A stretch of 64,000 nucleotides of DNA from Cellulosimicrobium cellulans (GCF_016921195.1 NZ_JAFGYF010000014.1:1-64000); one strand, 5' to 3'. Positions 33,991 to 43,065 are shown, counted from the first letter of the stretch. Notes: generated by a model from the letters alone, not told the origin. Numbers and translations: made by a program.

Positions 33991-35599
33991 CAGGACCGCC
34001 CCCTTCACCAGTCGACTGCTCACCAAGACTCTTCGCTGCACCTGCTGCGACCTGGCCCGCCTTTGACGCGGTATCCAGAGCCGCGCCGGCCGCTATGCCG
34101 ACCGGGCCGCCCGCGGCACCGGCCGCGGCTGCCCCACCACCTGCTGCGGCACCCGTACCCGCACCCGCACCCGCGCCCGCTCCGGCACCGGCGCGAGCTC
34201 CAGCGGCACCCGCTCCGGCGCCGCTTCCTGCGCTTGCGCCGCTCTGTTGCGGGTTCGGCGGCGCGCTGGGGGTCGGCGCGGTGTTGCCTCCCCCACCGCC
34301 ACCCGACGGGCCCTGGCTCCCGCTCTCGCCGTTGCTGCCCGGATGCGCGTTGCTCGTCGTCGACGAGTTGGACCCGCCGGAGGCGAGACGCCCGATCGCG
34401 GCCGCGCCGCTCGGCAGCGCCGCGAGGGCGCCCGCCGCCAGCGCGGCGCCACCGGCGCCGCTCGCCATTGCACCCACCATCGGGGTCACGAACCGCATCA
34501 GCGCCGGCATCGCGAACAGCGCGATCACCATCAACATCAGACCCGTCAGGACAGCCAGGAGCCCCGACCCGTCGTCAGAGAAGACGTCCGTGCCGACGAG
34601 CTGGAACGCGGCCGCGTAGATGATCGCCGCGGCGGGCTTGTAGAGGATGAACGCCACCAGCCACGCGATGCACTTGCGGAACCAGGTCTTACCCATCTCC
34701 GTACTCGTGAACGACGCCGACAGGGGCAGGATCCCGGTCAGGACCACGAGCATCCCGCCACGGGCGACCATGAGAACGATCTGGAACGCCGCCGCGAGGA
34801 TCGCGATGATCCCGAGAATGATGATGAGTAGGGACCCAAGGCCCCCTGCCGCGGGATTCGTCGTCAGAGCGAGCAAGGTGAGCATGCTCTCTCCGAAGCA
34901 CGCCGACCCGGCGGCCGTCACGTCGCACTGGAGCGAGCCGTTCAAGACCCAGACCGAGAACGAGTCGGCGGCCGCCACAAGAAGCCCCACGATCGTGACT
35001 CCGGCACCGGCGACCACGACGAGCGTCAGCAGGCTCTTGACCGTCTCCTTCCCGGGCTCGGCACGCTGCTCCCACGCCATGCGCGCGCCGCCGATGATCA
35101 CCGAGACGATCGCCGCGGCACCCATGTACCACCACAGGCTCGATTGCAGGAAGAGCACCGCACCGCCGGCGTTGCTTGGCCCCGCGGGCAGGAGCCCTGT
35201 GACGAGCGCGCTCGCGCCGGAGATGAGCACCACAGCGCCCAGGACCAGGCCGACCTTTCCGACGGCGGCGATCCCCTCGCCAGCGCGCATACGTGTCGCG
35301 ATGAGCGCGCCGAGGATCACGAGTGAGATGATCGCGACGACGAGGCTGATCCATGTCACGTAGCCCAAGACGGTCGTGATGTTCCCCGCGCTCGGTGCCG
35401 AGCTTCCGGCACTGATCGCAGACCGGCCGCCCGATCCGGTGAGGTTCGGAGTGCCGATGTGAACCCAGATGGTGCCGAGCGAGGCAACCGCCTTGCCGAA
35501 CGCCTCGAGGACCGCGTTGGCCATGTTCTCGATCGCGTCACCGACGATCGCGGAGACCCCATCGCCGACGCATGAACCGATGTTGGCGATTGAGCACAT
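33977..35599 (-). CDS. VirB6/TrbL-like polytopic transfer protein with Gly/Ala-rich tail
   Basis: 540 residues. The amphipathic N-terminus (GDAIENMANAVLEAFGKAVA) is followed by about seven membrane segments. KTWFRKCIAWLVAFILYKPA is characteristic of VirB6/TrbL channel proteins. The last 150 residues are low-complexity (Gly/Ala/Ser, including AGAGAGAGAGTGAAAGGGAA), probably a flexible cytosolic or wall-facing tail. Three nt separate it from the upstream gene. Likely the inner-membrane channel of the secretion system. Confidence 0.82.
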   Translation of the reverse strand: MCSIANIGSCVGDGVSAIVGDAIENMANAVLEAFGKAVASLGTIWVHIGTPNLTGSGGRSAISAGSSAPSAGNITTVLGYVTWISLVVAIISLVILGALIATRMRAGEGIAAVGKVGLVLGAVVLISGASALVTGLLPAGPSNAGGAVLFLQSSLWWYMGAAAIVSVIIGGARMAWEQRAEPGKETVKSLLTLVVVAGAGVTIVGLLVAAADSFSVWVLNGSLQCDVTAAGSACFGESMLTLLALTTNPAAGGLGSLLIIILGIIAILAAAFQIVLMVARGGMLVVLTGILPLSASFTSTEMGKTWFRKCIAWLVAFILYKPAAAIIYAAAFQLVGTDVFSDDGSGLLAVLTGLMLMVIALFAMPALMRFVTPMVGAMASGAGGAALAAGALAALPSGAAAIGRLASGGSNSSTTSNAHPGSNGESGSQGPSGGGGGGNTAPTPSAPPNPQQSGASAGSGAGAGAAGARAGAGAGAGAGAGTGAAAGGGAAAAGAAGGPVGIAAGAALDTASKAGQVAAGAAKSLGEQSTGEGGGPDGSR

Positions 35600-35602
35600 A
35601 GG

Positions 35603-36352
35603 TCACGCTCCCCAGGTGGTGTAGCCCGCCAGGTTCGGGATGGTGGCGAAGTCGAAGGACTTAGCCGTCTCGGTGTTGGCCTTCCAATCGCCGTCCTGCC
35701 AGATCAGCTCATAGACGGCCGAAAAGTAGATCGAGCCTGCTGAGGTCGATCCTTCGCCCGCGAGGTCGATCCGAGCCGTCTCGCCGTCGTACGACAGGAT
35801 GCGGAAGCCGGCGACCCGCAGGCGCGTGCCTGCGGTCGATGCGCTGCCTTCGGTCTCGGCCAGCAACTCCTCCCGATGGGGGCCCTCAGCGGCGAAGTAC
35901 TTGATCCATGCAGGCGCGACAACGGGGTCGCTACCCAGCGCGAGCGCGTTCGAGGCCGCGAACAACGCCCCGGTGGGCGAATGCTGGAAGCAGAACCGCA
36001 CCCCCTCGGCTGTGGTCTCCCCCGGCCCGAACTCGGCCGACGTCGGGTACGCGGTAGTTCCCTGGAACGCCCAGTCCGCGGCCGGAGCGGTCGACAACGT
36101 CCCGGACAGCGACTCTCCCTCCAGGCCGCACACGCTGGCGCTGCCCGCGGCGTCCGGAGGCTCGGACGTCGGGGCGGCGCTTGTCGTGGGCGACGGGGAC
36201 GACGCTTCGGGTGCGGTGGCAGGCTCGTTAGAGCGCGTCGCGTTGACGATCGCGATCACGATACCGAGTACCACGACGAGGGCGACGAGGACCGCGGCCG
36301 CGATGAAGCCGGGCCGGGTGAATGGGTTCTGCTCGTTGTCGTCGGTAGCCAT
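35603..36352 (-). CDS. Single-span transfer protein (VirB8-like position)
   Basis: 249 residues. One membrane helix (PGFIAAAVLVALVVVLGIVI, about residues 14-33) is followed by a Pro/Ser/Thr linker and a globular extracellular domain with two cysteines (SVCGLEGES, RFCFQHSPTGAL). This topology and its place between the pilin-like and VirB6-like genes suggest a VirB8/TcpC-type structural part, although no diagnostic motif was seen. The sequence AWIKYFAAEGPHREELLAET is part of the globular domain. Confidence 0.7.
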   Translation of the reverse strand: MATDDNEQNPFTRPGFIAAAVLVALVVVLGIVIAIVNATRSNEPATAPEASSPSPTTSAAPTSEPPDAAGSASVCGLEGESLSGTLSTAPAADWAFQGTTAYPTSAEFGPGETTAEGVRFCFQHSPTGALFAASNALALGSDPVVAPAWIKYFAAEGPHREELLAETEGSASTAGTRLRVAGFRILSYDGETARIDLAGEGSTSAGSIYFSAVYELIWQDGDWKANTETAKSFDFATIPNLAGYTTWGA

Positions 36353-36364
36353 GCCGGACTCCGC

Positions 36365-36670
36365 TCAGGCTCCGGAGATGAAGCCGACGAGCGCGACGGC
36401 GGCGGAGATGACGATGACGCCACCGAGGGCCATGCCGATCTTGCCGACGTGCTCCCCGCCCTCGCCGCGACGGGACTGGACCGCCATGAGGGTGCCGGCG
36501 GCGATGAGGCCGAGGATGCAGACCACGAGGCCGACCCACTTGGCCCAACCGAGGATGGTGGTGACCGCTTCGGTGCCCGGAGGCTGTGTCGGCGCGGGGT
36601 CGGGAAGCTGCGCCGGCATCACGGTGGCGAGGTCGCTCGCCGCCGTGAGGACGCTGTGCAGGCTGGTCAT
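36365..36670 (-). CDS. Small two-span membrane protein (VirB2/TrbC-like candidate)
   Basis: 101 residues. Two membrane helices, WVGLVVCILGLIAAGTLMAV and IGMALGGVIVISAAVALVGF, are separated by a short charged loop (QSRRGEGGEHVGK). That is the layout of VirB2/TrbC pilins, but the usual signal peptide is absent. AGGAAA precedes the ATG, which overlaps the upstream stop as ATGA. It is a candidate channel or pilus subunit of the transfer system. Confidence 0.7.
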   Translation of the reverse strand: MTSLHSVLTAASDLATVMPAQLPDPAPTQPPGTEAVTTILGWAKWVGLVVCILGLIAAGTLMAVQSRRGEGGEHVGKIGMALGGVIVISAAVALVGFISGA

Positions 36671-37299
36671 CGGGTTTCCTTTCGGTTGACGGTGCCGGCG
36701 GCACCAGGTCGGACGACAGCGGCGAGGTCGTCGACGAGTCGACGGACTTCGCGCGGGGCGTCTGAGAGTGCCGGCGGCTCCCCCAAGCGCCATGCCTCGA
36801 TCCACGGCAGAGTCCACGTGCGCGGGACCCCGCCGCCGACGATCTGTGAGAACTCACGTAGCGGACGCGGGAGCCGGCCCGGTGCGTCAGCGACGATCAC
36901 CAGGCCCACGACCTCGACGTGCGGGACCAGGCCTGACGCCCACTGCGTGGCCGCGACCTGTGCGGCGCGCAGCCCGCGCATGTTCGACCGAGCGGTCAGC
37001 ACGACGCGGACGCCACTGGCTCCGGGTATCTGGGGCCAGGCGTGCTCGGCAGCGGGCCAGTCGGGCACCAGAGCGGCGAGCGACGTCTCCCCCGCTCCGC
37101 CGTGCACCCCGAGCCACCACAGGGGCGCGGCCTGATGCCGGGAGCGGGTCGGGAGCTGGTCGGCGAGGACCGGTGCCGGGACGCCGCGCTGAGGCGCGTG
37201 GGGACCGGTAAACGGGGGTTCGGAGTGCTCCGCTGGGGTCGCCGTGACGGGAGTCGCTGGAATTTGAGCGCGCGACACCCATGGGTTGGTATCGGACAT
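36667..37299 (-). CDS. First gene of the transfer operon, degenerate ParA/MinD-like protein (DUF6668-like)
   Basis: 210 residues. After a Pro-rich N-terminus comes WWLGVHGGAGETSLAALVPD, which sits where a Walker A loop would be but lacks the Lys (GGAGETS). VVLTARSNMRGLRAAQVAAT and VEVVGLVIVADAPGRLP look like the following strands of a SIMIBI-type fold. It is probably a non-hydrolysing relative. It is transcribed divergently from the HTH gene at 37444 across an AT-rich palindrome. Confidence 0.7.
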   Translation of the reverse strand: MSDTNPWVSRAQIPATPVTATPAEHSEPPFTGPHAPQRGVPAPVLADQLPTRSRHQAAPLWWLGVHGGAGETSLAALVPDWPAAEHAWPQIPGASGVRVVLTARSNMRGLRAAQVAATQWASGLVPHVEVVGLVIVADAPGRLPRPLREFSQIVGGGVPRTWTLPWIEAWRLGEPPALSDAPREVRRLVDDLAAVVRPGAAGTVNRKETR

Positions 37300-37383
37300 T
37301 TGCCCAGAGCCCCCTGATAATTGGACGCAGTCGTCGATGCGCCGACCCTAGCGCGCGGCACCAACGGAAGGCAATAGCATGCC

Positions 37384-37405
37384 GTATACATCTATAGACC
37401 TATAC
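37384..37405. promoter_or_regulatory. Palindromic AT-rich operator between divergent transfer operons
   Basis: GTATACATCTATAGACCTATAC is a 22-bp imperfect palindrome (18 of 22 positions symmetric) centred on TCTATAGA. It is strikingly AT-rich for this window and sits between the start of the minus-strand transfer operon (37299) and the HTH gene (37444). It is a natural binding site for that HTH protein and overlaps the likely promoters of both operons. The remaining gap (37300-37443) shows no gene. Confidence 0.65.
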
Positions 37406-37443
37406 AGAGTCAACTTGGCTCGTGTAGCGTCTAGTGTGTTCGC

Positions 37444-37719
37444 ATGCGTTCGTGGGTGCAGGTGTCTGCCGTGACGTCGGCTCTGGACGCGTTGTTTGAG
37501 GGCCGTAGCGCGACGCTGACGGTGCCGGAGGTCGCGGAGATCTTGGGCATGACGAAGCCGGGTGTCTACAAGTGGCTCAAGGACGGCGTGATCCCCGGCT
37601 ACAAGGTCGGAGCGACGTGGTTCATCCTGCGCGACGAGCTCAAGGCGACGCTGCAGGCGGGCTCCAACGTCCGCCCTGTACTGCGTGAGGACGGTCAGGA
37701 GACGCGTCCGAGCGACTGA
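37444..37719 (+). CDS. Excisionase-family helix-turn-helix regulator
   Basis: 91 residues. A MerR/excisionase-type winged helix spans LTVPEVAEILGMTKPGVYKW, then LKDGVIPGYKVGATWFILRD. Proteins of this fold either repress plasmid operons or bend DNA for excision. No integrase gene is present, and the protein sits next to a palindromic operator and two divergent transfer operons, so local repression of transfer genes is more likely. The next gene starts 24 nt downstream. Confidence 0.8.
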   Translation: MRSWVQVSAVTSALDALFEGRSATLTVPEVAEILGMTKPGVYKWLKDGVIPGYKVGATWFILRDELKATLQAGSNVRPVLREDGQETRPSD

Positions 37720-37742
37720 GCACGATCAGCAGGGGGCTGAGT

Positions 37743-38285
37743 ATGGCACGACGGGTCGCGTGGGCGGCCGGGATGTTCGCGGTCGCGGCCGCCCTGGCAG
37801 GCTGCGCCAGCGCACCGGCGACGACGGAACCTGCCCAGGGTGCGCCCGCGCCGACGGTTACTGCGCCCGGAGACGCTGGCGGGTATTCCGGGGCGCCCGA
37901 CGGTGTGGTCGACGAGGACACCGGCGAGGTCATCACCGCCCGGCCCGTGCCCACCTGGGACGCGGCCTCACGTGAGGGCGCCCTCGAGGCTGCCCGGGCG
38001 GCAATGACCGCGTTCGCGCGCCCAGAACTGGACCACGACGCGTGGTGGGCCGGGCTCGAACCGCTGCTGACCCAGCAGGCTGCACTCGACTACGCCTACG
38101 TCGATCCCGCGAACGTGCCCGCGACCGCGTTGACCGGGCCTGCCACGGTGGTCGAAGAGACCAGCGCGTACGTCACCACAGTTGAGGTCCCTACCGACGC
38201 GGGCCCCTACGCGATCATCCTGACCCGCCAGGATGCTGCCGCGCCGTGGCTCACCGCACGCATCACCCCGGCCGAGGGCCAGTAG
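37743..38285 (+). CDS. Lipoprotein of the transfer operon
   Basis: 180 residues with a lipoprotein signal: basic start, hydrophobic stretch and lipobox LAGC at the end of MFAVAAALAGC. The mature part begins with a Pro/Thr-rich linker and ends in a small domain (RPELDHDAWWAGLEPLLTQQ; TSAYVTTVEVPTDAGPYAII). It would sit on the outer face of the membrane. The stop overlaps the next start by one base. Probably a structural or wall-side part of the secretion system. Confidence 0.75.
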   Translation: MARRVAWAAGMFAVAAALAGCASAPATTEPAQGAPAPTVTAPGDAGGYSGAPDGVVDEDTGEVITARPVPTWDAASREGALEAARAAMTAFARPELDHDAWWAGLEPLLTQQAALDYAYVDPANVPATALTGPATVVEETSAYVTTVEVPTDAGPYAIILTRQDAAAPWLTARITPAEGQ

Positions 38286-39349
38286 TGGCCGCCTCGCGGA
38301 CCACGGGGGCGATCGCGGTCGTGGCCAGCGTGCCCGTGCTCGCGCTGGGAACCGTGTTCAGCCTGCTCCTGCTCGGCTCGCCCTCCGAGGCCGCCACGTG
38401 CAGCCCTGCCTCGGGTTCGAGCTCGGCGGTCACAATCGACCCGGCCAGCGTGTCGGACACCACGATCGCGGGCTACGACCACGAGCAGCTGGTCAACGCC
38501 GCGCAAATCATCGCCGCCGGCAAGGCCCTGGGCCTCGGGGTCCGAGACCAGACCATCGGCGTCATGACCGCTATGGGTGAGTCCAGCCTGCGCGTCATCG
38601 ACCACGGCGACGCCGCAGGGCCCGACAGCCGCGGCCTGTTCCAGCAGCGCGCCAACGGGGCCTGGGGCTCATACGAGGACCGCATGGACCCGTACATCAG
38701 CGCCACGAACTTCTTCACCGCGATGATCACCAACGTCCCGGGCCGCGAGTCGCTGGAGCCGACGATCGTCGCGCACCGGACCCAGCGCAACGCGGACCCC
38801 TTCCACTACACGAGGTACTGGGACGGCGCGGTCGCGGTCGTCGAAGGCCTCTCCGGCGTCGACACCGGCCTGAGCCCCGGTACCGGGGACCAGGTCTGCA
38901 CCGGTGGCACCGCCATCGGTGGCGAGGTCGCCGGGACCGGGTGGGCCACGCCCGCCGCCGGTCCGATCGTCAGCAGGTATGGGATGCGGCTTCACCCCAT
39001 CGACAAGGTTTGGCGCCTGCACTCCGGGGTCGATCTCAACGGCGGCGGGTGTGAGGGACCGATCTGGGCCGCGCAAGACGGGGTGGTGACGTTCACCGGG
39101 TTCGACCGCAACGGCAACGGCACGATCACCATCGACCACGGCGGCGGGGTCCAGACCTCCTACTTGCACCAGTACGCCTCAGGGATCCTCGTGCGCGCCG
39201 GCGACCAGGTGAACGCCGGCGACCAGATCGGGCGTGTCGGGTCCTCCGGGCAGTCCACCGGCTGCCACCTGCACTTCTCAGTCCTCGTCGACGGCTCCCC
39301 GACCGACCCGGTGCCGTTCATGAACGACATGGGCATCCAGCTCGGCTAA
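38285..39349 (+). CDS. Cell-wall hydrolase: lysozyme-like domain plus M23 endopeptidase
   Basis: 354 residues from GTG at 38285. One N-terminal membrane helix or signal (AIAVVASVPVLALGTVFSLL). A soluble-transglycosylase-like domain contains GVMTAMGESSLRVIDHGD and SRGLFQQRANGAWG, with Glu of GESSL as likely catalytic residue. The C-terminal M23 peptidase has LHSGVDLNG (His and Asp ligands) and CHLHFSVLVDG (HxH). It would open peptidoglycan for the conjugation apparatus, the role of VirB1/TcpG-type proteins. Confidence 0.88.
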   Translation: MAASRTTGAIAVVASVPVLALGTVFSLLLLGSPSEAATCSPASGSSSAVTIDPASVSDTTIAGYDHEQLVNAAQIIAAGKALGLGVRDQTIGVMTAMGESSLRVIDHGDAAGPDSRGLFQQRANGAWGSYEDRMDPYISATNFFTAMITNVPGRESLEPTIVAHRTQRNADPFHYTRYWDGAVAVVEGLSGVDTGLSPGTGDQVCTGGTAIGGEVAGTGWATPAAGPIVSRYGMRLHPIDKVWRLHSGVDLNGGGCEGPIWAAQDGVVTFTGFDRNGNGTITIDHGGGVQTSYLHQYASGILVRAGDQVNAGDQIGRVGSSGQSTGCHLHFSVLVDGSPTDPVPFMNDMGIQLG

Positions 39350-39364
39350 CGCAAGGAGAACACC

Positions 39365-40744
39365 ATGAGCACGACCACCGAAGCAGCGACCTGGCCTCGC
39401 GTCGAGGCGATGCTCAACGGCGACGGCACCGCAGAGGTCTCCATCGGCGGGACCCTGCACCCCATCGCCGCCCCCAGCGTCGAGGAAGCACGAGTCCAGG
39501 TCGTCGCCCTCCTCGCGGACAAGGCCACCCAGCTCGGACGGCCGCTTCGCGCCCTCACCCGCGACCCTGACGGCCAGTGGCCCCTGATCATCCACGGCGA
39601 CGGCACCGTCGAAGAAGACACCACCACCGAACCCCAGACCCGCAGCCGCACCACGCGCGCCAGACAGCGCAGCGCCGACATTGACGTCGAACCCGCTCCC
39701 CCAACCACCGACACCACGCCGACCACCGACGATCCCGAGGCCACGCAGGCACCCGTCACGGCGCCGCAGACATGGGTCCGCTCCGCCCACGACCAGGCCG
39801 TCGCCAGCGCCACGACGACCCGGCGCGAACGCCGTGAGTCGTTCCTCACCATCGAGCAGACCGAAGAACCCGCGACCGAAGGCCTGCGCGGTCTCCTGAC
39901 CCGTGTCGGTATCCGGGTGGCGCCCAGCGAAACCGAGCGTGAGCTGCGCGAGCACATCCGCCTCGTCTCCCAGCACTGGCCCGGGCCCCGCACGACTGCG
40001 ATCGTCAACGGCAAGGGCGGCGCGTCCAAGACCCCCACCACAGCGTTCCTCGCGGCCGTGTTCGCCCGCTACGGCGGCGCCGGGGTCGTAACTCACGACA
40101 ACAACCAGACCCGGGGCACCCTCGGCTGGCGCACCGAGCAAGGTCCGCACGACGCGACCTTCCTCGAGCTCCTGCCCGAGGTCGACCGACTCCTCGGCAC
40201 CGCAGCCCAGTCAGCAGATCTGGCGCGCTTCGTGCACCACCAGACCCAAGACAAGTACGACGTGCTGCGCTCCCAGCCCATGATCCTGGCCGACGAGCAG
40301 CGCCTCGGCGTGTCCCAGTTCGACGCGATCCACTCCGTCCTGCGCAAGTACTACCGGCTCATCTTCATGGACTCTGGCAACGACGAATCCGACTCCCTGT
40401 GGCTGCGCATGGTCGAGAACGCCGACCAGCTCGTCGTGGCGACCACCACCCGCGGAGACATTGCCGAAGCTGGCGCCCTACTCCTCGAAGCCCTCGCCGA
40501 CCGCGACGAGCGAAGCGCCGCACTCGCGCGCAACGCCGTCGTCGTGGTCAACCAAGCCAAGAAAGACGGCACCCTCGCCGAAGCGGAGCAAGTCGCCGCA
40601 GCGTTCCGACCACTCGCCCGCGAAGCTGTCGCCATCCCCTATGACCCATCCATCGTCGAAGGCACCCTGCGCTACGGCTCCCTGCGCCCCAGCACCCAGC
40701 GCGCATGGCTCGCTGCTGCCGCCGCCGTCGCCCGCGGGTTGTAG
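39365..40744 (+). CDS. MinD/ParA-like ATPase of the transfer operon
   Basis: 459 residues. The first 200 are linker-like and rich in Thr and Pro, after a small strand-containing head (RVEAMLNGDGTAEVSIGGTL). The ATPase domain starts with a deviant Walker A, IVNGKGGASKTPT, and continues with RLIFMDSGNDESDS and VVATTTRGDIAEAG. Large SCO-type ParA-like ATPases accompany actinobacterial T4SS genes and may guide polar placement of the machine. AAGGAG precedes the ATG. It is distinct from the partition ATPase at 43325. Confidence 0.78.
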   Translation: MSTTTEAATWPRVEAMLNGDGTAEVSIGGTLHPIAAPSVEEARVQVVALLADKATQLGRPLRALTRDPDGQWPLIIHGDGTVEEDTTTEPQTRSRTTRARQRSADIDVEPAPPTTDTTPTTDDPEATQAPVTAPQTWVRSAHDQAVASATTTRRERRESFLTIEQTEEPATEGLRGLLTRVGIRVAPSETERELREHIRLVSQHWPGPRTTAIVNGKGGASKTPTTAFLAAVFARYGGAGVVTHDNNQTRGTLGWRTEQGPHDATFLELLPEVDRLLGTAAQSADLARFVHHQTQDKYDVLRSQPMILADEQRLGVSQFDAIHSVLRKYYRLIFMDSGNDESDSLWLRMVENADQLVVATTTRGDIAEAGALLLEALADRDERSAALARNAVVVVNQAKKDGTLAEAEQVAAAFRPLAREAVAIPYDPSIVEGTLRYGSLRPSTQRAWLAAAAAVARGL

Positions 40745-40782
40745 CAAAGATGCCAACGCTCCGCGTGTCGCCCCCACCTCCT

Positions 40783-40800
40783 GCTAGCACTAGCACTAAG
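40783..40800. repeat. Tandem TAGCAC repeat before the RHH gene
   Basis: GCTAGCACTAGCACTAAG contains two direct copies of TAGCAC, 9 nt before the start codon at 40810. Ribbon-helix-helix repressors bind tandem half-sites of this kind, so autoregulation is plausible. TTAGCAC also appears in the oriT-like hairpin at 20789-20807. Confidence 0.45.
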
Positions 40801-40809
40801 TTCGACGGC

Positions 40810-41064
40810 ATGACCAGCAGCGTGACGTCCAGGGCTCGCCGCCCTCGAGGGTCGCTCGACCCCCGCACGACGGCAGCGCTTTACGCGCGCGTCGATGAGG
40901 GCACGAAGGCTGTGTTCGATCAGATAGCAGACGCGGCAGGGGAATCGCTCGGTGTCGTACTCGAGCGGGTCGCGCGTCACATTGAGCTTGATGACTCCGG
41001 GCTGCCGGCATGGTGGCCCGAGCAGCCGAGCCAGCAGGAGGAGCTGCCTCTCAAGACTGCATAA
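40810..41064 (+). CDS. Small ribbon-helix-helix DNA-binding protein
   Basis: 84 residues. A basic N-terminus (RARRPRGSLDPRT) leads into a ribbon-helix-helix: strand ALYARV, helix TKAVFDQIADAAG and helix SLGVVLERVARHI. The tail is acidic and Trp-rich (GLPAWWPEQPSQQEELPLK). Such proteins regulate plasmid genes or assist at oriT. A strong terminator hairpin follows the stop, so it closes this plus-strand operon. Confidence 0.7.
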   Translation: MTSSVTSRARRPRGSLDPRTTAALYARVDEGTKAVFDQIADAAGESLGVVLERVARHIELDDSGLPAWWPEQPSQQEELPLKTA

Positions 41065-41080
41065 CCGCATAACGCAGAGC

Positions 41081-41104
41081 GGCCCGCCCCCGAAGGGGCG
41101 GGCC
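41081..41104. terminator. Strong hairpin terminator
   Basis: GGCCCGCCCC-CGAA-GGGGCGGGCC is a perfect 10-bp GC stem with a tetraloop, 17 nt after the RHH gene stop and before the replication gene. It separates the transfer operon from the maintenance operon. Confidence 0.85.
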
Positions 41105-41160
41105 ACGATACGAAGCTCATCACCCTCAAGCTTGGCGGCGACGGAGGTGATGGGCCCCGA

Positions 41161-43065
41161 TTGACGCACCCTCAGGTGTGTCGCTGTCTGGAGACCATCA
41201 TAAGCACCCATCGGGCCCTCGCACACGAATTCGGGGGCGACACACCGAGCGGCGGCGACCTGCCCGCGCCCGATTCTGGACGAACGTCCGGTGCGTCCTC
41301 TGACGTCGCGACGGCAGAGTGGGCCGCCTGCGCTCCCCTGCTCGCGGGCGCTCCGCGGGTCCGGCTCGGATCACGGCGCGCCGGCGGGGTCCAGTACCGG
41401 GACCGCGACGAGCGCCCCCTGACCGCTGCCCTGCCCTCGGCGCCGGCGGCCGTGCGCGTGTACGGCGACGACGGCACCTGCCGTGCCCTGTGCTTCGACC
41501 TCGACTCCTCACGGGGTGGCGCAGCGCGCGTCCTCGCCGATGCGACACGGCTCGTGCGCGAGCTCGAGTCGGCCGGCGCTCGGGTGATCACCGACGTGTC
41601 CCCCAACGGCGGCCGCCACGTCTACGTCCCGCTCGCCGAGCGCCTGGACTACACCAGCGCCCGCGAGCTCGTCGAGGCGATCGCCACCGCCTACCCCACG
41701 ATGGACCCCGGCCCGCACCAGTCGCTGCGCACCGGCTGCATCCGCGTCCCCGGCGCCGCCCACGCGACGGGCGGCCACCAGGCGCTCACGATGAGCCTCA
41801 ACATCGCCGTCGACGTTTTGCACCGGCCCAGCCCGGCCGCAGCGGTCGCCGCGCTTCAGGACGCCTACCGGGCCCAGATCGACGCCCTGCGGGCCGCACA
41901 GGCCCCTCTCCAGGCCTCTGAGCCCGCTACGTACCCCCACAGTTCGGCCGCCCGCGGCCGGGCCCTCTCGGCCCGGCTGACGCGCATCGCCCGCGACGGC
42001 GTGTACGACACCGGCCGCTACCTCTCGCCGTCCGAGGCACGGCAAGCCGTCATCGCCGGCGCGGCCGCCGCAGGCTGGCGCCTCGCCGACGTCGCCGCCC
42101 GCCTCACCGACGGACGCTGGCCCGGCCTGGCAGCGCTCTACGCCCGCTACTCCCCCACCCAACGCCACGGTGCCCTCGCACGCGACTGGCACAACGCCCA
42201 GCGCCACGTCACCCAGCACACCGACCCGCCCGCAACGGCCGGAAATCACACTGTGCACAGATCCAACACAAGCGCCCAAGAGTCACAGGGGGGCACCCCA
42301 GACCTCGGTGACGAGCACGCGTTCATCCGCACCTGGCGCGCCTGCCTCCGCATCACAGAGCAACACCGGTTCCCAGGACGGAAGTGGTACGGCGCCCGGT
42401 TCCTCCTACGAGCTCTTGGAGAAGCAGCCCACAAGACCGGGAGCCGGTACGTCTCGTTCGGCACCCGTTCCCTGGCCGTCGCGACAGGGATGGACCACTC
42501 AACCGTCTCCGTCCTGCTGCACGAGCTCGCGAAGGCCGGCTGGATCGACCGACTCGAGCAGGGTCGTGGCGAGCGCGCCGACCTTTACGCACTCACACTC
42601 CCGTCGGACCTGGTAGACCGCGCGCCGGACCTGCGATGGGACCGCGGGCAGGTGCACGCGCTGCGCCCGGTCTTCCGCGAACTCGGCCACGTGGCCGCGC
42701 TCGTCTTCGAGGCCGTCGAGAACGGCCGGGCAGAGACCATCACCCAGCTGGTGGACGCGACCGGTATCTCCCGCCGGGCGGTCCACGAGGCCGTCGATCT
42801 GCTGAGCTCGTGGGGACTCCTCGACCGGACCGCGGGTACTCTCCTCCCCCGCTCCGACGCCCTGCTCCGCGTCGCCGAGCACCTCGGGGTCCTCGAGGGC
42901 GTCGCAGACCAGCTGCGCCTCTACGCCGCACAGCGCCGCGCATGGCGCGCCTACCTCACGCGACACGAAGCCGCCGAACCCGCAGACCCGGCCGAGTCCT
43001 GGTGGTGGCCCCCGGACGACGCGCAGGCGAGCGAGTGGACGTTGGTCGACGGCCTCGCCTCGTAG
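41161..43065 (+). CDS. Replication protein with primase-like (AEP) domain and C-terminal winged helix
   Basis: About 634 residues. The core is an archaeo-eukaryotic-primase-like domain: ALCFDLDSSRGG (D113 and D115) and DVSPNGGRHVYVPLAER, then SLRTGCIRVPGAAHATGGHQ. Winged-helix domains follow (SLAVATGMDHSTVSVLLHEL; TQLVDATGISRRAVHEAVDL). This arrangement fits a plasmid initiator or helper primase. The start is uncertain: TTG at 41161 has GGAGGTGA 12 nt upstream, while GTG at 41179 is a second choice. It precedes the partition genes. Confidence 0.78.
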   Translation: MTHPQVCRCLETIISTHRALAHEFGGDTPSGGDLPAPDSGRTSGASSDVATAEWAACAPLLAGAPRVRLGSRRAGGVQYRDRDERPLTAALPSAPAAVRVYGDDGTCRALCFDLDSSRGGAARVLADATRLVRELESAGARVITDVSPNGGRHVYVPLAERLDYTSARELVEAIATAYPTMDPGPHQSLRTGCIRVPGAAHATGGHQALTMSLNIAVDVLHRPSPAAAVAALQDAYRAQIDALRAAQAPLQASEPATYPHSSAARGRALSARLTRIARDGVYDTGRYLSPSEARQAVIAGAAAAGWRLADVAARLTDGRWPGLAALYARYSPTQRHGALARDWHNAQRHVTQHTDPPATAGNHTVHRSNTSAQESQGGTPDLGDEHAFIRTWRACLRITEQHRFPGRKWYGARFLLRALGEAAHKTGSRYVSFGTRSLAVATGMDHSTVSVLLHELAKAGWIDRLEQGRGERADLYALTLPSDLVDRAPDLRWDRGQVHALRPVFRELGHVAALVFEAVENGRAETITQLVDATGISRRAVHEAVDLLSSWGLLDRTAGTLLPRSDALLRVAEHLGVLEGVADQLRLYAAQRRAWRAYLTRHEAAEPADPAESWWWPPDDAQASEWTLVDGLAS

